A DNA stretch of 64,000 nt from Numida meleagris (lineage: Eukaryota > Chordata > Aves > Galliformes > Numididae). Made by a program: the position numbers and the translations under genes. Shown piece by piece: positions 48,201-64,000 of the stretch (position 1 is its first letter; each line of letters begins with the position of its first letter). The notes under the pieces were generated by a model. That model did not search any database. It was not told the DNA's origin and was given only the letters and a program-made list of their open reading frames with translations. The stretch covers positions 106,936,935 to 107,000,934 of the forward strand of contig NC_034409.1 of the NCBI RefSeq assembly GCF_002078875.1. The letters are read 5' to 3'.

Positions 48201-51200
48201 CAGAACCCACTCACAGGGCCCTGCTTGGAGAAACTCATAGGCAAATGCAAGTGAAACAGCTGATTTGCTGTGTGACTTGCATGGCTAAACACTATAAAAG
48301 TCCCAGTACAACCAAACAGCAAGCAAATAAGCTATTTTAGCCAAGCACATTGGTGCGGCATCTTCAGGCATAACACAATTAGAGGAAGTGTACTGGAAAT
48401 GCTAAGTCACAGCCTGAACCAGTGATGGAGCACCTTGCTGGTGGGAAGGCAGGGCCAACCCAGGGGAGCTCAGGTGCATGCAATGCACCTGAGTGACTGG
48501 AAGGGGTGGAGCCAGGATCCAGCCCTTCCCAGATGTCATTTAAGGGTTGGCAGAGGAGGTAAGGGTATCTTGCTGGATGTTCCTGCCTACCAGAAGCCTT
48601 CTAAAGGTGAGCAGTTTGTTTTTTTTTTTTTTTTTTTTGTTTTTTTTTTCCTTTGATGCTGTGTCCACAGCTGCTGCACTTGGGCTTGTTCTCATTTGCT
48701 GCAGCCTAGGATTGTGCCACTCTGCTATTATTGCTATACTTTCCATCACATTATAGGAAGGAAGAAGGGAGGGGGTTCTGATAGACTCTGGGGGGAGGGA
48801 AAGGAAACAAAAACTTTATTCTGGTGTAGGAATATTAAGTTAGCATTTTAGGAGACCTCATGGACAATAGAGAGGAATTTATTGTCCTTGCAGACAGATG
48901 GTAGCACCAGCAAGGTAAGAAAGCATCATGTTCTTTTTAAAAAGATGCCAGATAGTGATGGCTTAGGTAGGGTTGGTTTGCTGACAACAGATAAGAAATT
49001 GTGCTTTTGAGAATGGTGGGAGGTGAAATCTGTTTCAGATCTGCTGCTACTACCTATTTCAAGAAGGAGATGCAGCTGAAATGCATGCAAAAACTGAGTG
49101 CAGGCTGAACTCATCCCTGGCAGCTGTTGCTTGTTCCCACCAATCTTGGGATTTTCCTTCAGGACAGGAGCACCAGGTTTCAATTTGTTTTGACATGATC
49201 CCACTTGTTTCTAATGAAGGGACTAAACACTATATTTTCCTGCTCTTTCATGAGAAAGGAACCAGAAGCTAAAACATCAATGTATGTACTAAGGGCCAGC
49301 CTGGGATTAGCTAGTGCTGCACTGAGGTGTTGAAAACTGCATCCACCTCACCTTCCCAAAGGATGTTGCTAAGCATCTCAGAACTTGTTCTTTTCTTTTC
49401 CAGGCCAGAATTGGTTGCATTAGAGAGAAACAAGCAACGACTGCGAAAAAGCGCATCCAGACTCAATTTAAAATGGAGAGAATCATGTACTGCCAGGATA
49501 ACATTTACACAGATGATTTTAAAGCTGCCAATGCAGCTTCTTGCATCAGCAAAGATGCAAAAAGGAAGCAGCTTAGTTTTGGACCTGTTTCTAGTCAAGG
49601 CCCCAGCTTTGTCCAGAAAATAGTTTCTCACACAAAGGCCTATTTCACTGTAAGTTTGCAGACTACAACACCGTACACCAATGCTCTTAGGTTGGCTTCT
49701 CCTATGGGCATAAGTGCTAGGGGGATGTAAGGACTGTTACTTACCTGATCTGGGGGAGAGGAAAGGATGGAGAAGAGCCCTTAGCCCTGTAATGAGAAGT
49801 TAATGATATTTGGATGATGGCAAGCCCTCTTGCTCCAGTAAAAGAGCTTTACTCACATATACCCCTGCTATCCCTGAAGACTTTCAAGGCGAGGCTGGAT
49901 CAGGCCCTGGGCAGTCTGATCTAGCTGTGGATGTCCCTGTTCGTTGCAGGGGAGTTGGACTAGATGACTTCTAAAGATCCCTTCCGACTCTAAGGATTCT
50001 ATGATTCTGTTTCCAGAAAGTGGTTACAGTGGCTTCCAGTCGGATTCTAAACTTGGAGAGCAGGAGGAGCAGTAGTCAAATGTCTGGTTAAAATGGATTT
50101 GGCTCTCTGTAGAGATCAGAGTGACTATGCCACATTGCAAGAACCTCAGAAGTTAAGCAGAGATAACCGGGGTACTTTAACAAGAGATCATTTCTGAGCA
50201 AGACAGCAAAGAGAATGCATGGTATCAGAATATGCTTTTGATCTTTGTTTCATAAACTCCCTCAGTAAGCACCAAGTTTAATATTAATGCGGTAACATAG
50301 GTAGTGGTTCACCTTGAATTTCAATAGAAAGGTTCCTGAAACATTCCTGCAAGTAAATCTTCAGGCTGTTCTTTCAGGTTTTTGCATTGAGAAGCTTTCA
50401 GGGAGCAAGAGACAAAGGCAGAATTGCATGAACTTCTTCTCTCCAGCCTCAGTTTCTACTATACCACAGAGTCTTGAAGGATAGTTGTACATGTTTGTTA
50501 ATGCCCTAAGCACCCTTTTCAACTGTAACGGATGCCAGGGCATCACACTTCCTAGAGACTTATGCAAGGCCAAATACATGAGATGAAATTAGATGAAAGC
50601 TCTTAAGTTCTATGGCCTTTGAAAATGGCATACATGAACCCATGTCAACTATGAAAGGTCTGCGAAGATTCTGTGTAGGGTTTAGCTCCAGAATAACAGA
50701 ATATATAGGCTCAGTAAGAGCTCTGCTGAATTGCTCCATTTTGACTAGACCTCTGCAAACTAGAAAGAAAAACTAAGTATCTAGTCTTTGGCATTTTTCA
50801 TTGTCAGCTTGACCCCATCCTTGTAGATGAAAGATTTGCAGCTGCTGAGCTAAAGCAGTATCTGAAGCCAGAAAAGCCCAAGACTTCTCTGGAGATGAGT
50901 GGCCGAAGCCCTATAGGACCTCCAAATCAAATGTGCCTCTTCTTGGTCTACCTGCTGGCATTTTCAAATCATATTCCACAAAAAGAAAGAAAGATAGCAC
51001 CTCTGTTATTTGTAGCCAGACACTCATGTTGAAGTGCTCTTCTGGTCACAGAATAATTCTAATCTTTCTCTGCTAACCTTGATGAGTTGGGAATTGCCTG
51101 CCTTGGGTTTAGTTCACTGAGGTGGGGGGGGGAAGCTGCAGCTGACAGTCCCATAGATCTTAACTTCTAGATTTCTTAGGAACAAAACGAACTAATAGCG

Positions 51201-51587
51201 CCCTTTAGATCCTAGAAACACTCAACTTCTTAAATAGCGACTCCATGCAGAGTTTCAAAAGCGCGCTGTCACTTGTTAATAGATTACCTATAGCCTGTTT
51301 ATTCTTCTTTGAGGAAAACAAGGCTTCACTTTTTTTTTTTCCCCTCTTTACAGGGAGCAAGTAAACGCCTGAGCAATCAGATTCCTCTGATCATCCTGTC
51401 TACTGTCCTTCATGACTTTGGAGATTATTTGCAGATCTCAATGTTGCAGCTCTTGCAAGGAAAGGAAGACTTAAACCATTTACTCCAGGAAGATCATGAA
51501 GTTGCTAACCATCGGAAGTTACTAATCAGCCAAATTGATCACCTCAACAAAGCCTACCAGTACCTGGTAGACTTTAAGTCTCTGTAG
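33239..51587 (+). CDS. MX1: MX1, interferon-induced dynamin-like GTPase, 13 coding exons
   Basis: Coding exons: 33239-33514, 35426-35618, 36548-36685, 38430-38584, 40222-40360, 40862-41060, 42764-42842, 43695-43817, 45409-45550, 46455-46613, 47519-47595, 49404-49649, 51354-51587. All have GT/AG borders and consistent phases; the total is 2160 nt (719 aa; chicken Mx is 705). Mx is a cytoplasmic or nuclear interferon-induced GTPase that oligomerises on viral ribonucleoproteins. Residues 1-92 are a polar, probably disordered N-terminus. The GTPase has G1 GDQSSGKT (134-141), G3 DLPG (235-238) and G4 TKPD (304-307), all intact. The stalk follows, with YRGREFPGF in exon 11. The variable loop L4 lies in exon 13, and the C-terminal helices in exon 14. 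The Ser equivalent to chicken position 631 is residue 645. A second ATG at codon 14 has a better Kozak context and aligns with the chicken start. CR1 copies sit in several introns. Confidence 0.95.
33919..34345 (-). mobile_element. CR1 LINE fragment, minus orientation, MX1 intron
   Basis: About 425 bases from the reversed CR1 3' end (TATAGAATCATTAAAGTTGG) through TCTCTCCTGAGCCTCCTCTT and TCCAGACTGAACAATCC. Lies between the first and second MX1 coding exons. Confidence 0.9.
37286..37768 (+). mobile_element. CR1 LINE fragment, plus orientation, MX1 intron
   Basis: About 480 bases: CAGTTTTGGGACCCTCAC, CTGGAGAAGAGGAGGCTCGG, GAAAGGAGGCTGTGGTGAGG and the 3' TTTTCCAACCTTAATGATTC. Between the exons at 36548 and 38430. 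Confidence 0.9.
41275..42037 (+). mobile_element. CR1 LINE fragment, plus orientation, MX1 intron
   Basis: About 760 bases, one of the longer copies here. It covers part of the CR1 ORF2 C-terminus (for example [20 protein letters not shown]) and ends in the standard GGTCCCTTCCAACCCAAACC and ATTCTATGATTCTG. Frameshifts and an internal deletion make it inactive. A second copy follows directly. Confidence 0.9.
42050..42470 (+). mobile_element. Second, older CR1 copy directly downstream
   Basis: A more diverged plus-orientation CR1 3' part (GATGAGAGGCTGAGGGAATT, CTCTACAACTGCCTTGAAAG) with its own 3' end (CTAACCCAGATGATTCTATG). It is head-to-tail with the copy at 41275, about 15 bases apart. Confidence 0.85.
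43921..44830 (-). mobile_element. Old CR1 LINE, about 0.9 kb, minus orientation, MX1 intron
   Basis: Begins just 3' of the MX1 exon at 43695-43817, with CATAGAATCACAGGATATCC and GTTGGAAGAGACCCACAAGG. It continues into the reverse-transcriptase part, where the minus strand reads [17 protein letters not shown] and later [10 protein letters not shown], patterns of CR1 ORF2. It is a different, older subfamily than most copies in the window, with many indels. Confidence 0.85.
48285..48760 (+). repeat. Probable interspersed repeat with promoter-like and palindromic motifs, MX1 intron
   Basis: Contains a TATAAAA at about 48292 and a perfect 11-base inverted repeat with a 3-base loop at 48469-48493 (CTCAGGTGCAT / ATGCACCTGAG). 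After these come GGTGGAGCCAGGATCCAGCC, a T-rich run, and TTTGCTGCAGCCTAGG. I have a memory of similar sequence at many places in bird genomes, so a dispersed repeat (LTR or LINE 5' end) is likely, but I cannot name it. It lies within the MX1 intron between exons at 47519 and 49404. Confidence 0.4.
49870..50012 (+). mobile_element. Short CR1 LINE 3' end, plus orientation, MX1 intron
   Basis: TTCAAGGCGAGGCTGGATCA, GGAGTTGGACTAGATGACTT, CCCTTCCGACTCTAAGGATT and TCTATGATTCTG mark a truncated CR1 3' end just after MX1 exon 49404-49649. Confidence 0.9.
50808..51032 (+). other. Candidate alternative last exon of MX1
   Basis: In the last MX1 intron a pyrimidine tract and acceptor (TTTTTCATTGTCAG, ending 50807) is followed by 74 open codons and a TGA at 51030-51032. 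The frame is phase 0, exactly what the preceding MX1 exon (ending 49649) needs. If used, it would replace the 77 C-terminal residues (the final stalk helices) with an unrelated tail that includes a short hydrophobic run, [12 protein letters not shown] do not recognise the peptide. It could be a real isoform, a fossil exon from another gene or a chance frame; no AATAAA is obvious directly after it. Confidence 0.25.
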
Positions 51588-51850
51588 ATTTCTTCATCTT
51601 TCAGAGGTATTTTTCTGCTTTTGCTTTCTAGCATTATTGAGGAACTTTGCAGAATATTCCATAGCCTAATACTAGCAGCAACCTTTAATACTAGTTTCTA
51701 GACTTTTTTTTCTAATGAGTTAGTGGTCTAGTTCTGTCTTACTTTCCATAGCCTGTCTACCCTTGTCAAAGCTCCACTGCAGTAGTTGTGATTAAATGTT
51801 ATCTTACTTTCAAAAATTCATTGAATAAACTTTGTTTTCTGTGCATGGTT
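51588..51850 (+). terminator. MX1: MX1 3' UTR and poly(A) signal
   Basis: AATAAA at 51824-51829, followed 15-25 bases on by a T- and GT-rich stretch (TTTGTTTTCTGTGCATGG). This is a good candidate end for the MX1 transcript, giving a short 3' UTR of about 260 bases. Confidence 0.7.
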
Positions 51851-53230
51851 AAAATAATTTTTAAAAAAGCTTGAGCTCTTGAGGCAGGTGACTTTTTTTT
51901 CCTCCAAATGATGTGGAGCCATCAGCTGTAGAACCCAAAAACTGTAACAATCAAATCATGAAACTAGATCAAGCTTACTGTACAACACTAGTGGTCCCTC
52001 TGCTTCTCTTTGTGATTTTGCTGTGGTTGTTGTATGAGCACCTTTTGTGCAAGGCAGGCAATACAACATGTTGTCAGTGTTAAGTCCCATTCCAGCAGAT
52101 AGAGATGGTGTTCACAGTGGGTCTGAAATAGTTCCAGCCTAAAGGGAAATAAAGTTAACTACAGCTGCTTGGTGTACCTACAGGATGATGTTAGGATATG
52201 TTTCTCCTTTTTCAGTTCTCTGATTTGTAGAGAAAACCTAAGGTGTTTTTCCTTTGGATGCCAGGACTTCTGCCTGATGGTGGATTCACTAGAGTGCTGG
52301 ATTTTGTTGTCCATAACAGATTAATCCACAAGGACACGGAGAAGATGCCTCAGCATGTGGTTTGCTATCTGGCATCTCCCCCTTCACAGGCTGAGGAGAA
52401 CCTTTCCAAAAGCTGTCTTTCATTTCATGGTAGCCAGTGCAAAGCATGCTACTGGGCATCACAACTGTGACATCTTTCATATGGAGATTTTAATGGGCAA
52501 AGCTGTACTTTATGCAGCAAGTGAGGGCTGGCTGCATTCTGCTAAAAAATGCATGCCTATTCCAGTTTGTCATGCAGCAGTTTCCAAGACAGTTACAAGA
52601 GAAGCCTTCTCTTTGTGACATGGCACCAATGGGTGTCTGACTTCTGCAACACAGAACTCAACCCATGGGAGCATTTGTAACCCTGTTAAGTGCTACCAAC
52701 CATTTTCCACATCCACTGCAACTGACTCGCAGCACTGCAGCTCACAAGCCCTATAAAAACCTGATACTGTAACACTGAAACGTAATTCTATTTTGAATGC
52801 GTTTTAAACGTGTGAATTACTTCATGGTACCCCCTAAGGGGTGCTTAATAATCGTGAGCTACTGAAAACAGCCCTAGAGAAATTAGGCAGGTACACATTG
52901 CTTTGGGCAGTGGGAGATGTAATAACAAAATGCATCCCACTGCTTTTCATCCTAAACTTCCTCATTTAACTCCATCTCATAAGCCCAAGTGATTTTGTCA
53001 GCTCCTTCCCCTCATGAAATCCAGTATCCCTGAACAGTTAGCTCTTCCCCTGGGTTTATTCAAGAACATGAAATTCTGGAGTTAAAGAATCCTCTTGGAT
53101 AACCCTCTTGCATTTTTTATCGTTCTGCTTTTTTTTTTCCTTAAATCAGCTTCTCAGAGGATTTTAGACATAGAGTTCAGCCACTGCTTCCAAGACATCC
53201 CAAACAAACAAGCAATTACAAAGGAAAATT
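51851..53230. other. Spacer between convergent MX1 and TMPRSS2
   Basis: About 1.4 kb between the two poly(A) regions. Only short, unconvincing frames and no recognised repeat. Either transcript could extend into it. Confidence 0.5.
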
Positions 53231-53234
53231 ATTT

Positions 53235-64000
<10,766 letters not shown>

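Overview
The window is vertebrate DNA from a bird. Three genes in the order FAM3B, MX1 (both + strand) and TMPRSS2 (- strand) match the conserved FAM3B-MX-TMPRSS2 block of human chromosome 21q22. More than a dozen CR1 LINE fragments, with the 3' ends typical of bird CR1, support an avian genome. The predicted Mx protein is collinear with chicken Mx as I remember it but differs at many positions, so this is probably not chicken itself. I cannot name the species; a member of Galloanserae is only a guess.

Layout. 1-11.7 kb: AT-rich, apparently intergenic DNA upstream of FAM3B, with a few exon-like pieces that I cannot identify (3.8-4.06 kb minus, 8.46-8.52 kb plus). 11.7-12.25 kb: CpG island with FAM3B exon 1. 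12.1-23.66 kb: FAM3B in 8 coding exons, coding for 235 aa, the same length as human. Its first intron holds an assembly gap and a decayed hAT transposon. 23.7-33.2 kb: a repeat-rich interval (CR1, LTR pieces, an antisense retroviral gag-pro fragment) that should also hold the MX1 promoter and noncoding first exon; neither can be placed with certainty. 33.2-51.85 kb: MX1 in 13 coding exons, 719 codons, with all splice phases consistent and the GTPase motifs intact. 53.2-64 kb: the 3' part of TMPRSS2 on the opposite strand (LDL-receptor class A, SRCR and complete trypsin-like protease exons). The very last coding exon is unresolved, and the 5' exons lie beyond the right edge.

How the genes relate. 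FAM3B encodes a secreted cytokine-like protein. MX1 is an interferon-induced dynamin-like GTPase that acts against RNA viruses. TMPRSS2 is a type II membrane serine protease which, in mammals, is used by influenza and coronaviruses to activate their surface proteins. MX1 and TMPRSS2 are convergent, with about 1.4 kb between their poly(A) signals. I found no evidence for a wholly new gene system. The points most worth checking are: an open, splice-compatible alternative last exon in MX1 intron 13; a choice of two MX1 start codons; the Ser at the position equivalent to chicken Mx 631; interferon-response-like sites upstream of MX1, one of them inside an antisense retroviral protease remnant; and a gap in FAM3B intron 1 that is flanked by the same sequence on both sides.
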